Source: Nocardia aurantiaca (GTDB lineage: Bacteria; Actinomycetota; Actinomycetes; Mycobacteriales; Mycobacteriaceae). Taken from it: a stretch of 64,000 nt of DNA. The position numbers and the translations under genes were made by a program. The notes under the pieces are model-generated. The model searched no databases. It saw only the letters and a program-made list of their open reading frames with translations, and was not told the DNA's origin. The stretch covers positions 310,001-374,000 of the forward strand of contig NZ_WMBB01000007.1 of NCBI RefSeq assembly GCF_009708175.1, given 5' to 3'. Below, piece by piece: positions 34,530 through 43,078 of this stretch (positions are counted from its first letter, which is position 1; the number at the start of each line of letters is the position of its first letter).

Positions 34530-35226
34530 TGCCCGCCGCCGCATCCTGTTCGGCGGCCAGGCGGAGTTGGTCGCGCACCCACGCCAACACCGGTGTCGCC
34601 GCCGGGTCCTCGGTAAGGGAGGTGAAGACGAAGGGGCGGCCCTCGCGCACCCTGGTCGAATCCCGGTCCATGACCGACAGATCCGCGCCGACCATCGGGG
34701 CCAGGTCGGTTTTGTTGATGACCAGGAGGTCCGACCACGTCACACCCGGACCGCCCTTGCGCGGGACCTTGTCGCCCCCGGCCACGTCGACCACGAAGAT
34801 CTGGGCGTCGATGAGGCCGGAGGAGAAGGTGGCGGTGAGATTGTCGCCGCCCGATTCGACCAGGATCAGGTCCAGCGGCGGGTTGGCCTCGATGAGATCG
34901 TCGATGGCGTCGAGGTTGGCGGTGATGTCGTCGCGGATGGCGGTGTGCGGGCACCCGCCGGTCTGCACGGCCGTGATCCGCTCGTCGGGCAGCACCGCGT
35001 GCCGGCGCAGGAAGTCCGCGTCCTCGGTGGTGTAGATGTCATTGGTCAGCACGGCCAACGACAACTCATCACGCAGCTGCCGGCACAGTGCGGCGGTCAG
35101 CGCGGTCTTCCCCGACCCGACCGGTCCCCCGATCCCGATCCGCAGCGGCTCCCCGGGCGTGCGCTCCCGCTTGGGCCGGTCATGGCTGTGATCGTGCGGT
35201 TCACCATCGATGAGGTGAGGTGGCAT
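34513..35226 (-). CDS. ureG: Urease accessory GTPase UreG
   Basis: 237 residues. A His-rich N terminus (MPPHLIDGEPHDHSHDRPK) can hold nickel. The SIMIBI-class GTPase domain follows: P-loop GGPVGSGKTALTAAL (near 33), metal-binding TGGCPHTAIRDD (the conserved Cys-Pro-His), VESGGDNLTATFS, and specificity motif INKTDLAP. UreG hydrolyses GTP to drive nickel insertion into urease. It is normally directly behind ureF; here ureF is 1.5 kb upstream, separated by a SnoaL-like gene and an XRE regulator on the opposite strand, so ureG-ureD need their own promoter in 35227-35426. Confidence 0.95.
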   Translation of the reverse strand: MPPHLIDGEPHDHSHDRPKRERTPGEPLRIGIGGPVGSGKTALTAALCRQLRDELSLAVLTNDIYTTEDADFLRRHAVLPDERITAVQTGGCPHTAIRDDITANLDAIDDLIEANPPLDLILVESGGDNLTATFSSGLIDAQIFVVDVAGGDKVPRKGGPGVTWSDLLVINKTDLAPMVGADLSVMDRDSTRVREGRPFVFTSLTEDPAATPVLAWVRDQLRLAAEQDAAAGSAHSH

Positions 35227-35426
35227 GTTCGGCTCCTTTCCCCCTCATCGTGACCCAGCCACGTGAACCCGCTGTTACCAACCCTGTGACCAGCCATGTG
35301 AGAGAACTCGGTGGGCGGTCGCGTGCGCCGGCCTGGGAAAGGGACTCCCGGTATGAAACGAATTTCCAACCGAGACGTCACTCGACCGCGTCGGCGACCG
35401 ATCCACCTGGTTCGTCGGAGGCTCGC

Positions 35427-35792
35427 TCAGAACATCCCATTCGGGATCTGATCGGCTTCGGGCACGGGCTGGACGACATCCCAGTGCTCCATGATCTGTC
35501 CGTCCACAAGCCGCCAGATGTCCACGACGGCGATGCCGCGCTCGTCGCCCTCCGGCGTCATGCGGTAATGCACGACCACGTGGTCGTCTTCGGCGATGAC
35601 CCGCCCGAGGTCCAGATGTGCCCCGGCGACCGGCGCGGTGGTGATGAACTCGATGAACTCATCCCGCCCGCTGGGGTTTCCGGGGCTGTGCTCGATGAAG
35701 TTCTCGTGCAGGAGTGTGCGCAGCACCTCGACATTTCCCGCCGCGAATTCTCGGAATCCGTCGATCACCAGTTGCTTGTTGGTCTTGTCCAT
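35427..35792 (-). CDS. SnoaL-like (NTF2-fold) protein
   Basis: 121 residues with the pattern NKQLVIDGFREFAAGNVEVLRTLLHENFIEHSP, then HLDLGRVIAEDDHVVVHYRMTPEG and IAVVDIWRLVDGQIMEHWDVVQPVPE. This is the cone-shaped NTF2 fold of polyketide cyclases, ketosteroid isomerases and many orphan proteins. The substrate is unknown. It is divergent from an XRE regulator with only 87 bases between them, so that regulator is the likely controller. It interrupts the urease accessory genes. Confidence 0.85.
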   Translation of the reverse strand: MDKTNKQLVIDGFREFAAGNVEVLRTLLHENFIEHSPGNPSGRDEFIEFITTAPVAGAHLDLGRVIAEDDHVVVHYRMTPEGDERGIAVVDIWRLVDGQIMEHWDVVQPVPEADQIPNGMF

Positions 35793-35879
35793 GGGGTGAC
35801 TGTCGCGGATTCGGGCCGGGCGCGTCGATTACATGCCGGGTAATGGCGGCGGCGTTCGGCGGCGGAGCAGACTCGGGGC

Positions 35880-36665
35880 ATGACGAACGATCGTCCCGTC
35901 GGGGAACTGCTGCGCGAATGGCGGCACCGCGGTCGGCTGAGTCAACTCGACCTGGCCATTCATGCGGAGGTGTCGGCTCGGCACATCAGTTTCGTCGAGA
36001 CGGGACGCACGATTCCCAGCAGCGCGATGGTCCTTCATCTGGCCGAGCGGCTCGGCGTGCCTTTGCGTGAGCGCAACCGCTTGCTGGTCGCCGCCGGGCA
36101 CGCGCCCGTCTTCCGCGACCGCCCCTTGGATGACCCTGATCTGGCGCGGGCGCGGGAGACCGTCCAGCAGGTCCTGTTGGGGCACGAGCCATATCCGGCG
36201 CTCGCGGTGGACCGTCGATGGAATCTCCTCCTGGCCAACAGCTCGGTCGAGGTATTCCTGCACGGAGCAGACCCGGCGCTGCTGAGGCCGCCGATCAACA
36301 TGATGCGGTTGGGGCTGCATCCGGACGGGCTCGCGCCGAGACTGCGCAATGTGGAACAGGTGCGCGGGTATCTGCTGCCCCGGCTCGCCCACCAGGCCGC
36401 GCGCAGCGGAGATCCGCAACTGCACTCGCTGTACGAGGAATTGGCGGCGTTCGGCCCTGAGCCCGAGCCCCGGCCACCCGACCCGACCGAGATCGCGCTG
36501 CGTATCCGGCTCGCGCATCGCGGAACCGAATTGTGCTTGGTCAACACGGTGACTACCTTCGGCGCGGCCTTCGATATCACGCTGGACGAGATCGCCATCG
36601 AAGCCTACTTCCCCGCTGACGTCGAGACCCGCCGGTTCTTCCGGACGAGGCAGAACGCCGGATAA
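35880..36665 (+). CDS. XRE/HipB-type regulator with MmyB-like ligand domain
   Basis: 261 residues. The N-terminal helix-turn-helix is at about 7-70 (LLREWRHRGRLSQLDLAIHAEVSARHISFVETGRTIPSSAMVLHLAERLGVPLRERN). The C-terminal domain (from about 95, ETVQQVLLGHEPYPALAVDRRWNLLLANSSVEVFL) is the MmyB-like PAS-related ligand domain (PF17765) common in Streptomyces and Nocardia. This group often represses a divergent oxidoreductase or SnoaL-like gene, matching the gene at 35427-35792. Not part of the urease system. Confidence 0.9.
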   Translation: MTNDRPVGELLREWRHRGRLSQLDLAIHAEVSARHISFVETGRTIPSSAMVLHLAERLGVPLRERNRLLVAAGHAPVFRDRPLDDPDLARARETVQQVLLGHEPYPALAVDRRWNLLLANSSVEVFLHGADPALLRPPINMMRLGLHPDGLAPRLRNVEQVRGYLLPRLAHQAARSGDPQLHSLYEELAAFGPEPEPRPPDPTEIALRIRLAHRGTELCLVNTVTTFGAAFDITLDEIAIEAYFPADVETRRFFRTRQNAG

Positions 36666-36721
36666 GTCCAGAGCGTGAGCGAGTTGAGCACGAACGCGTG
36701 AGCTCGGTCCTCGGACTCGCT

Positions 36722-37354
36722 CTACGACGCGAACAGCGGCATATCCCGCCGCAGGTGCCGTTCGGCGAGCACATCCTGGAGCGGATCAGACAGCGCGGCA
36801 AGGGATTCGGCGGCTGCCCGGGCGGTGACGTCACACACCTCGGCCAGCCGAATCGTGCAGGCGGCCACCGCGGCCGGATCCAGGGCCAGCAGTCGCTGGG
36901 CGGCGGTCGCCGCTCCCGTCATGGTCGTGTACACCGTGACCGCGGCGATGTCCTCGGGCGTGGCGCCGCATACGGTACCGACCACCCCGAACACCGTGGA
37001 CAGATGCGGCCGAGTGCCGAGGTCGCGCCAATCGGTGTGCGGCCAGACCTGTTTCGCCAGCCGGAGCAGTCCGCGCCCCTGGGCACGGGAGGCGGTCCGG
37101 GCTGCCGGCGAGGGCGTCCGCGCATCGGCTTCGAGCTCGGCCCGGGCCGGGTCCAGCGTCCCCGCGCAGACGGCGGCGGCCAGCGAGGCCGCCACCAGTC
37201 CGGAGGTGCGGATGCGCCGCCGCAGATAGAGTTCGACGCTCGGCACATCGCGCAGCAGCCCGGACGTGACGGCCTCCTCGACCCCGCCGGAATGCACGTG
37301 CCCGCCGATCGGGAGCCGGGAATCGGCGAGGGCGAGAAGGGTCGCCAGGCTCAT
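36722..37354 (-). CDS. ureF: Urease accessory protein UreF
   Basis: 210 residues. It opens ATLLALADSRLPIGGHVHSGGVEEAV, the conserved UreF start (LQLADS..P.GG..HSGGLE). It is an all-helical protein that with UreD recruits UreG to apo-urease and gates nickel delivery. The C terminus PLQDVLAERHLRRDMPLFAS matches the actinobacterial ending (MPLFAS). In relatives it directly follows ureC; here ureC ends 8.15 kb away on the same strand. Expression must come from a local promoter in 37355-37415 or by readthrough. Confidence 0.92.
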   Translation of the reverse strand: MSLATLLALADSRLPIGGHVHSGGVEEAVTSGLLRDVPSVELYLRRRIRTSGLVAASLAAAVCAGTLDPARAELEADARTPSPAARTASRAQGRGLLRLAKQVWPHTDWRDLGTRPHLSTVFGVVGTVCGATPEDIAAVTVYTTMTGAATAAQRLLALDPAAVAACTIRLAEVCDVTARAAAESLAALSDPLQDVLAERHLRRDMPLFAS

Positions 37355-37415
37355 CGGCGCACGTCCGGGTATCGCATGGCTCGATCCTAAGCGGCACCCG
37401 TTCGCACGATTCCGC

Positions 37416-37643
37416 CTAGGTGAGCAGGCAGGGCATCGATGCCGAGAAGGTCTTCAGCGCACAGGTGATCGAGTTGTAGGCGCCGGCCGATCCGGTCTCC
37501 GGGACCAGCCCGGCCACCGGGGCCACGCTGGCGGTCTCGGGCGCGGCGGGTTCCAGGCCCACGGGCGCGGCCATGGCCGGAGCAGCACCGAGTCCCGAGG
37601 CGATGGCGGCGACGGCACAGGCTTTCAGCACAACGGTTTTCAT
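37416..37643 (-). CDS. Small secreted protein with two cysteines
   Basis: 75 residues. Signal peptide MKTVVLKACAVAAIASGLGAAPAMA with an AMA-A cleavage site leaves a mature peptide of about 50 residues. The mature part is rich in Ala/Pro/Val and ends ITCALKTFSASMPCLLT, with two Cys that could form one disulfide. No family recognised; small mycobacterial-type secreted peptides of this shape are common. The ATG lies behind GAGAGGAAAATTC. Confidence 0.7.
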   Translation of the reverse strand: MKTVVLKACAVAAIASGLGAAPAMAAPVGLEPAAPETASVAPVAGLVPETGSAGAYNSITCALKTFSASMPCLLT

Positions 37644-37771
37644 GAATTTTCCTCTCTCACAGCATCCTCACAGGATGTGATCGCAGCGAGACTAACCGAC
37701 AAGCCACGCATGTGACTGAAATTCGTTTCAAAACGGTCGGATTCCTCGCCGCCGAACGCACCCACTGGGGC

Positions 37772-37794
37772 TTGACCTGAAGCAATATTGAGGT
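37772..37794 (+). promoter_or_regulatory. MerR-type promoter/operator
   Basis: TTGACC (37772-37777) begins a MerR-family-like operator ACCTGAAGCAATATTGAGGT (37775-37794), whose arms ACCT/AGGT and inner AA/TT pair. It is followed by TTGCAAACT as a possible -10 at an extended spacing. This is the layout of SoxR/MerR-activated promoters. It lies 41 bases before the start of the MDR dehydrogenase gene; no merR gene is adjacent. Confidence 0.5.
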
Positions 37795-37834
37795 TGCAAA
37801 CTGGGTGCGTCCGCAGCCGAAACAAGGAGTTGCC

Positions 37835-38815
37835 TTGCGTGCCATACATCTTCATGAGTTCGGGCCTGCCGAGAACCTGCGATACGAGACCGTCCCCGAT
37901 CCCGAGCCCGAACCGGGACAGGTGCGGATCGCAGTGCGGGCGGCCGGCGTGCACCTGCTGGACACCTCGCTGCGCCAGGGCATCATCGCGGCCGGGCCGA
38001 TGCCGCTGACCGCGCTGCCCACGATTCCGGGACGCGAGGTGGCTGGAACGGTGGACCGCGTCGGACCCGGCGTCGACGAAAGTTGGCTCGGGCGTTCGGT
38101 TGTCGCGCATATCGGGCAGGTGCCGGGCGGATACGCCGAACTCACGGTGACCGAAGCCGAACGGCTGCACGAGATTCCGGCGGGTCTGGATCCGGGCGCG
38201 GCGGTCGCCATGATCGGCACCGGGCGCACCGCGCTGGGGATCCTCGGATTCACCGACATCACCGCGGACACCGTGGCCATCGTGCCGTCCGCCGCCGGCG
38301 GCATCGGTACGTTGCTGGTCCAGTACCTGGCCGAGGCGGGCGCGACCGTCATCGGGCTCGCGGGCGGGAAGGTGAAGGCCGATCAGGTGTACGAGAACGG
38401 CGCGGACCTCGCCCTGGACTACCTCGATCCGTCGTGGCCCGATGCCGTGCGCGCCCGCTACGGCGAACACCCCGCCACCCTGCTGTTCGACGGCGTCGGC
38501 GGCGAGATCGCCCGCACTGCGGTCGATCTGCTCGGCAAGGGCGGCCTCCGCCTGGTGTTCGGCTGGTCCGGCGGACGGATCGAACTCGACGATCGGGCGC
38601 TCGCCGAGCGCGGTGTCACTTCGCGGGAGGTGCTCGGCGCGCCCATGTTGGAACGCTCGGGCGGCCTGCGCGCCTTGGAGACTCGCGCACTGGCCGAGGC
38701 CGCGGCGGGCCGCCTGCGCCCGGCCGTCCATCCCTTCCCGCTCGCGGAAGCCGCTGCCGCGCATCGCGCATTGGAGACCCGCGCGACCACCGGCAAGGTC
38801 GTGCTACTCCCCTGA
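37835..38815 (+). CDS. Quinone oxidoreductase-like MDR dehydrogenase
   Basis: 326-residue medium-chain dehydrogenase/reductase using NAD(P)H. It has RAIHLHEFGPAENLRYETVPDPEPEPGQVRIAVRAAGVHLLDTSLRQG, then IPGREVAGTVDRVG, the cofactor loop PSAAGGIGTLLVQYLAEAGATVIGLAGG and a C-terminal HPFPLAEAAAAHRALETRATTGKVVL. The zinc-binding Cys/His residues of alcohol dehydrogenases are absent, so it belongs to the zinc-free quinone oxidoreductase group. The start is TTG, fixed by AAGGAG with a 5-base spacer. A MerR-type promoter upstream suggests induction by a reactive or redox-active compound. Its stop overlaps the convergent SDR gene by 12 bases. Confidence 0.87.
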   Translation: MRAIHLHEFGPAENLRYETVPDPEPEPGQVRIAVRAAGVHLLDTSLRQGIIAAGPMPLTALPTIPGREVAGTVDRVGPGVDESWLGRSVVAHIGQVPGGYAELTVTEAERLHEIPAGLDPGAAVAMIGTGRTALGILGFTDITADTVAIVPSAAGGIGTLLVQYLAEAGATVIGLAGGKVKADQVYENGADLALDYLDPSWPDAVRARYGEHPATLLFDGVGGEIARTAVDLLGKGGLRLVFGWSGGRIELDDRALAERGVTSREVLGAPMLERSGGLRALETRALAEAAAGRLRPAVHPFPLAEAAAAHRALETRATTGKVVLLP

Positions 38816-39706
38816 CCTGCGCCCGAGACCGCGCTCCATGAACCGTTGCGCGGCTCCGCGCCGCAGGTCCGACAGCGCCTGCACCGGACCGGTCCACCAG
38901 GGCGAGATCTCGATCGGCCGCGCGACGACGGCATGGCAGATGAGATCGGCCGCCTCCTCGGCGGTGAGCCCGGGCACGCCGGAGAAGTCGGTGGGGGCGC
39001 TCATGCGGGTGTGCACCAGCGGCATATACACCGAGGTGGTGGTGACGCCATCGGCGGCGATCTCCGTCGCGACGGTGCGCAACCAGATGTCGAATGCGCC
39101 CTTGGACGCACCGTAGGCTGCCCACCGCGGCGCAGGCGGCATGCGCAGTCCCCAGGTGGAGATGTTCACGATGTGCCCGTGCCGGTTCTCGCGCATGCTC
39201 GGCAGCAGGGTGAGCAGCAACCGCACCGGGCCGAGGTAGTTGACGTCCATGGTCCGGGTGAAATCGTGGAACCGGTCATAGGATTCGTCGATGGGGCGTC
39301 GAATCGAGCGGCCCGCATTATTGATGAGCACATCCACCCGGCCGTGCTCGGCCAGCAGCCGCCGCCCCAACTCCTCGACCGCGTCGAATTCGGTGATGTC
39401 GCATCGGTACACGTGCGCACTGCCGCCTCCCTCGCGAATATCGGCGGCCACCTGTTCGAGGTCCTCCAGCGAGCGAGCCACCAGTAACACCGTCGCGCCC
39501 GCGGCGGCGAGCTTCTTCGCGGCGGCCTTGCCGATGCCGTGCGAGGCGCCGGTCACCAGGATGACGCTGCCGGAAACCGCGTTGCGCAGCGCTTTCTCGC
39601 GCGGTCGGGAGGTCGGGTAGAAGATTCTGGTCGCCACCCGTTCCGCCAGGGGGCGGCCGTTCGACCCGGCCGATTGCGCACTGTTCGGGGCGTCTTCCTC
39701 AACCAC
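38804..39706 (-). CDS. SDR family oxidoreductase
   Basis: 300 residues. About 45 residues precede the Rossmann fold (PLAERVATRIFYPTSRPREKALRNAVSG), as in fatty-acyl reductase-related SDRs of mycobacteria. The motifs are VTGASHGIGKAAAKKLA, LINNAGRSIRRPI, NISTWG (catalytic Ser) and YGASKGAFDIW. The acyl-lipid link is an inference from family resemblance. Convergent with the MDR gene. Confidence 0.88.
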   Translation of the reverse strand: MVEEDAPNSAQSAGSNGRPLAERVATRIFYPTSRPREKALRNAVSGSVILVTGASHGIGKAAAKKLAAAGATVLLVARSLEDLEQVAADIREGGGSAHVYRCDITEFDAVEELGRRLLAEHGRVDVLINNAGRSIRRPIDESYDRFHDFTRTMDVNYLGPVRLLLTLLPSMRENRHGHIVNISTWGLRMPPAPRWAAYGASKGAFDIWLRTVATEIAADGVTTTSVYMPLVHTRMSAPTDFSGVPGLTAEEAADLICHAVVARPIEISPWWTGPVQALSDLRRGAAQRFMERGLGRRSGE

Positions 39707-39822
39707 GCTTCCGAGCCTAACCGGCGGACCGGTATGTGATCGGGAACTGAGTGGAAATACCCTGGCCGCCGTGCGCTCTCCTGCACCAGGATGGGGCGGT
39801 CATTCGGGGGAAGGAAGCCGTC

Positions 39823-40662
39823 ATGTCGACTCGAGCGCCGGAACAGCCGACGCCGGAACAGGTCTCGATCTGGGGTTGGTGCGCACGTACCGTCGTGCTC
39901 ATGGTGTTCGTGCCGCCGCGGCTGGCGTGGGAGGTGATCAAACGCGTACCGCGTGCCATCGCTGCGGCAATCACCCTGTTCAACGACCACTTGCTGAGAC
40001 CGCTCGTGACCTTGTTCCGAGACTGGGTAATTCGGCCGCTGCGCGATTTCGTCCGCAACTACCTCTGGCATCTGCTGATCCAGCAGTTGCTGTTCGGCAT
40101 GGTCCTCACCCCGCTCGGCACGGTCCTGCTGGCGTATTTCCTGCGCCCGATCCAGCGCGCCATCGAGGAGTGGCTGTGGCGACGCGTCCTGCGTCCGAGC
40201 ATTCCGTGGATCTTCCGCACTGCGGTGAAACCGATCGCCGACGCGATGGGCTGGGCGGTCACCATGACGTGGAGGTGGCTCGTCGCCGTCCCGATCTCGG
40301 CCCTGTGGCAGCGAATGCTGCGCCCGGGCGGCCGCTGGCTCCTGGTCGCCGTGATCGAACCGCTGGTCACGTGGCTCCTCGTGTGGCCCGCGAAGCGGCT
40401 GCGGCGCTGGGTCCTGCGCCCGCTGGCCTACGCGGTGGTCGTCACGGTCCTGTTCGGCTGGCGGGTGGCCACCACCGTCGTCCGCATCACGGTGGTGACC
40501 CCCTGCCGCTGGTTGCACCGCACTGTCCTGCAACCACTCCTCGCCGCCGTCGCCCGCGCTTGGCGCGCGCTCTCAGGCCCGGTGCGCTGGGCATATCAGC
40601 GCGTGATCATGCCCTGGCGGGCCCGGATCACCGAGGTATGGACCGCGCTGTTCGGCGGCTAG
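39823..40662 (+). CDS. Membrane-associated protein with repeated LRP helices
   Basis: 279 residues, unrecognised. After a polar start (STRAPEQPTPEQVS), the whole protein is a series of amphipathic to hydrophobic helices joined by a recurring [VLI]-[LIM]-[RQ]-P step followed by aromatic and basic residues: LLRPLVTLF, VIRPLRDFV, FLRPIQRAI, VLRPSIPWI, MLRPGGRWL, VLRPLAYAV, VLQPLLAAV, VIMPWRARI. About ten Trp and many Arg suggest a structure lying along or spanning the membrane. ATG at 39823 is preceded by GGAAGGAAG. The 3' end overlaps the convergent MFS gene by 4 bases. Confidence 0.65.
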   Translation: MSTRAPEQPTPEQVSIWGWCARTVVLMVFVPPRLAWEVIKRVPRAIAAAITLFNDHLLRPLVTLFRDWVIRPLRDFVRNYLWHLLIQQLLFGMVLTPLGTVLLAYFLRPIQRAIEEWLWRRVLRPSIPWIFRTAVKPIADAMGWAVTMTWRWLVAVPISALWQRMLRPGGRWLLVAVIEPLVTWLLVWPAKRLRRWVLRPLAYAVVVTVLFGWRVATTVVRITVVTPCRWLHRTVLQPLLAAVARAWRALSGPVRWAYQRVIMPWRARITEVWTALFGG

Positions 40663-42158
40663 TGCACCGAACCGGCCGCAACCGCGGCGCTTTTCGCGGT
40701 GGCCTCGGATTTCGCGAAGAAGGCGATCACCGCCATGCCGGCCAGCAGGACCGCGCCCGTGGTGGTCGCGACGTGCATGCCGGTCACGAAGGACTCGCGC
40801 GCCGACTCTGCCAGGGCGGTGTTGTCCCCGGTCCGGGCGATGGTCTCGCCCAACGTCGGCCCGAAATCGCCGCCGGAGCGGAATACCAGGGCCGCGAGGG
40901 ATCCCAGCAACGCCAGGCCGAGACCGTTGCCGAGCTCGAAGCTGGTCTCGGAGATGCCGACCGCGGATCCGGCCCGCTCGGTCGGCACCGACGACACCGC
41001 CACCTCAGACACCAGCGTGAACGCGATGCCGAAGCCCGCGCCTGCGACCACGGAACCGGCGATGTACCAGCCGATCCCGCCGTCCACGCCGACCCCGAGC
41101 AGCATGAGATTGCCCAGCGACGCCATGCTCAGCGCGAGCACGAAGGTGCTCTTGGTACCGAGCCTGCGCCCGATCCGCGCACCGGACATCGAGAACACGA
41201 ACACCACCACCGCGCCCGGAATCCCGAGCAGCGCCGACTGCAGAGCGTCGCGTTCGGTCACCGATTGCAGGTACATGCTGGTCAGATAGCTCATCCCGGC
41301 CAGCGCCAGCATGCCGACCGTACTGGATCCGATGGCCACCGAGAACAGCCCGCGCCGGAACAGGCTCAGATCCAGCAGCGGTTCGGACAGCGTCCGCTGC
41401 CGCCGGATGAACGCGGTCAGCAGCAGCACGCCGATGATCCCGATGCCGATGGCCGGTAGCTCGAATCCCTCGGCCGCGCAATGTTTGATCGCGTACACGA
41501 TGGGCAGGATGCCGCCGATCGACAGCAGCACGCTCACCCAGTCGAGGGGTCCACGCCCGGCCGCGCGATGCTCGGGCAGCAGCAGCGGGCCGAAGACCAG
41601 CAGCACCAACAGCACCGGCGTATTGATAAGGAAGACCGAGCCCCACCAGAAGTGGTGCAGCAGTACGCCGCCGATGATCGGCCCGACCGCTGATCCGCCC
41701 GCGAAGAACGCGGTCCAGACGCCGATGGCGGTGGCCCGTGCCCGGTCATCGGGGAACAGCGTGGAGATCAACGCCAGGCTCGATGGCAGCAGTGTCGCGC
41801 CGCCGATGCCCATGAGCGCCCGCGCCGCGATGAGCACGCCCGCGCTGGGTGCGACGGCGGCCAGCACCGACGCGGCGCCGAATACCGTGGCGCCGGCGAG
41901 CAGAATGGTGCGCCGGCCGATGCGGTCGCCCAGATTGCCCATGGTGATGAGCAGTCCGGCGATCATGAACCCGTAGATGTCGAGGATCCAGAGCTGTTGT
42001 GTCGCGGACGGATCCAGGCTCTGGGTGAGGATCGGCATGGCCAGGTAGAGCACCGACATGTCCATGGACACCAGCAGCACCGGCAAGAGCAGCACCGCCA
42101 GTCCCGCCCAGGCGCGGCGCGGCGTCTTCGCGTCGGGACGCGCGAGCGTACTCGTCAT
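40659..42158 (-). CDS. MFS drug efflux transporter, DHA2 (14-helix) family
   Basis: 499 residues with about 14 hydrophobic segments. Family landmarks are the helix 1 motif LLVSMDMSVLYLAMP, motif A GNLGDRIGRRTILLAGA between helices 2 and 3, and GPIIGGVLLHHFWWGSVFLINTP for helix 5 (motif C-like GP..GG). It resembles SmvA/QacA-type antiporters exporting cationic drugs or dyes using the proton gradient. It is divergent from a TetR regulator with two operator palindromes between the genes, the standard arrangement for inducible efflux. Confidence 0.93.
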   Translation of the reverse strand: MTSTLARPDAKTPRRAWAGLAVLLLPVLLVSMDMSVLYLAMPILTQSLDPSATQQLWILDIYGFMIAGLLITMGNLGDRIGRRTILLAGATVFGAASVLAAVAPSAGVLIAARALMGIGGATLLPSSLALISTLFPDDRARATAIGVWTAFFAGGSAVGPIIGGVLLHHFWWGSVFLINTPVLLVLLVFGPLLLPEHRAAGRGPLDWVSVLLSIGGILPIVYAIKHCAAEGFELPAIGIGIIGVLLLTAFIRRQRTLSEPLLDLSLFRRGLFSVAIGSSTVGMLALAGMSYLTSMYLQSVTERDALQSALLGIPGAVVVFVFSMSGARIGRRLGTKSTFVLALSMASLGNLMLLGVGVDGGIGWYIAGSVVAGAGFGIAFTLVSEVAVSSVPTERAGSAVGISETSFELGNGLGLALLGSLAALVFRSGGDFGPTLGETIARTGDNTALAESARESFVTGMHVATTTGAVLLAGMAVIAFFAKSEATAKSAAVAAGSVH

Positions 42159-42201
42159 GACCTATCCTTCGGGCTGATTTCGGGCTTGCATGAGAATGCG
42201 C

Positions 42202-42239
42202 GCGTACGTTGTACGCACGAGGGCGAGTACAGTGTACGC
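42202..42239. promoter_or_regulatory. Tandem TetR operators between efflux pump and regulator
   Basis: Two sites of the form GCGTAC-GTT-GTACGC (42202-42216, perfect) and GAGTAC-AGT-GTACGC (42225-42239, one mismatch), 23 bp centre to centre. They lie 44 bases from the pump ATG and 33 bases from the regulator ATG. Confidence 0.7.
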
Positions 42240-42271
42240 ATACCCCGCGCGGGAAGGGAAGAATTCGTCCG

Positions 42272-42940
42272 ATGACCGAGGCCAAGCTCACCCGGGCCGC
42301 CATCGTCGACACCGCCATCACCCTGGCCGACGAGTCCGGACTCGAGTCCCTGTCCATGCGCCGCATCGCCGACCGCATGAATTCCGGCGCCATGTCGCTG
42401 TATCGGCACATCCCCAACAAGGACACGCTGCTGGCCGCTATGACCGACGAGGTCTCCCGCCGCAATCCCTACCCGCCGGCCGAGGATCAGGACTGGACCT
42501 GGCGCGATCGGGTGCACATCGCGGCCGAGGTCGATTGGCGGCTCTACCAGGAACATCCATGGGTGCTGTTCACCTTCGCGGTGCCTCGCTACAACTTCGG
42601 CGAGCACAGCCTGGTGGTGTTGAGCTGGCTGGTCGAGGGCTTCGCCGAACTCGGCGTCGACACGCGCGAGGCGACCCGCATGTCGCTGTCGGTGTGGAGC
42701 TATATCGCCGGGGTCGCGCTCCAGGAGGTCAGCGCGCGACTGCTGCAGGGCCGCGACAGCGGTGCCGACGAGCGCTCCGGCCTCACCGCGGTCCTCGACG
42801 GCGACCCACGCTGGCCCGTCCCGCCGGCGCTGGCCGACCTCGAGGGATCCGGCGACACCTCGCTCCTGGATCCGGAGCACCTGCTCGAAACCGGTCTCGC
42901 CGCTCTCTGTGACGGGTTCGAGGCCCGCGCCGCCCGCTGA
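42272..42940 (+). CDS. TetR-family repressor of the MFS pump
   Basis: 222 residues. The DNA-binding domain is at 5-55 (LTRAAIVDTAITLADESGLESLSMRRIADRMNSGAMSLYRHIPNKDTLLAAM). The rest is the C-terminal domain typical of the tetracycline/actinorhodin-type repressor subgroup (PRYNFGEHSLVVLSWLVEGFAELG). It starts after GGGAAGGGAAG. It should bind the two GTAC-type palindromes and repress the divergent efflux pump until drug binds. Confidence 0.9.
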   Translation: MTEAKLTRAAIVDTAITLADESGLESLSMRRIADRMNSGAMSLYRHIPNKDTLLAAMTDEVSRRNPYPPAEDQDWTWRDRVHIAAEVDWRLYQEHPWVLFTFAVPRYNFGEHSLVVLSWLVEGFAELGVDTREATRMSLSVWSYIAGVALQEVSARLLQGRDSGADERSGLTAVLDGDPRWPVPPALADLEGSGDTSLLDPEHLLETGLAALCDGFEARAAR

Positions 42941-43078
42941 TCCGCCCGATATCGGTGTCACGGGCACCGAGGAATACCGCTGCCCGGCATCACGCGCGCC
43001 TTTGCACAGGCTGCAATCCCGCGCCGTGTGCGCGTGCGCATATCCGATGCGACCTTCTCGATCACGGTCGTCGGCCGA

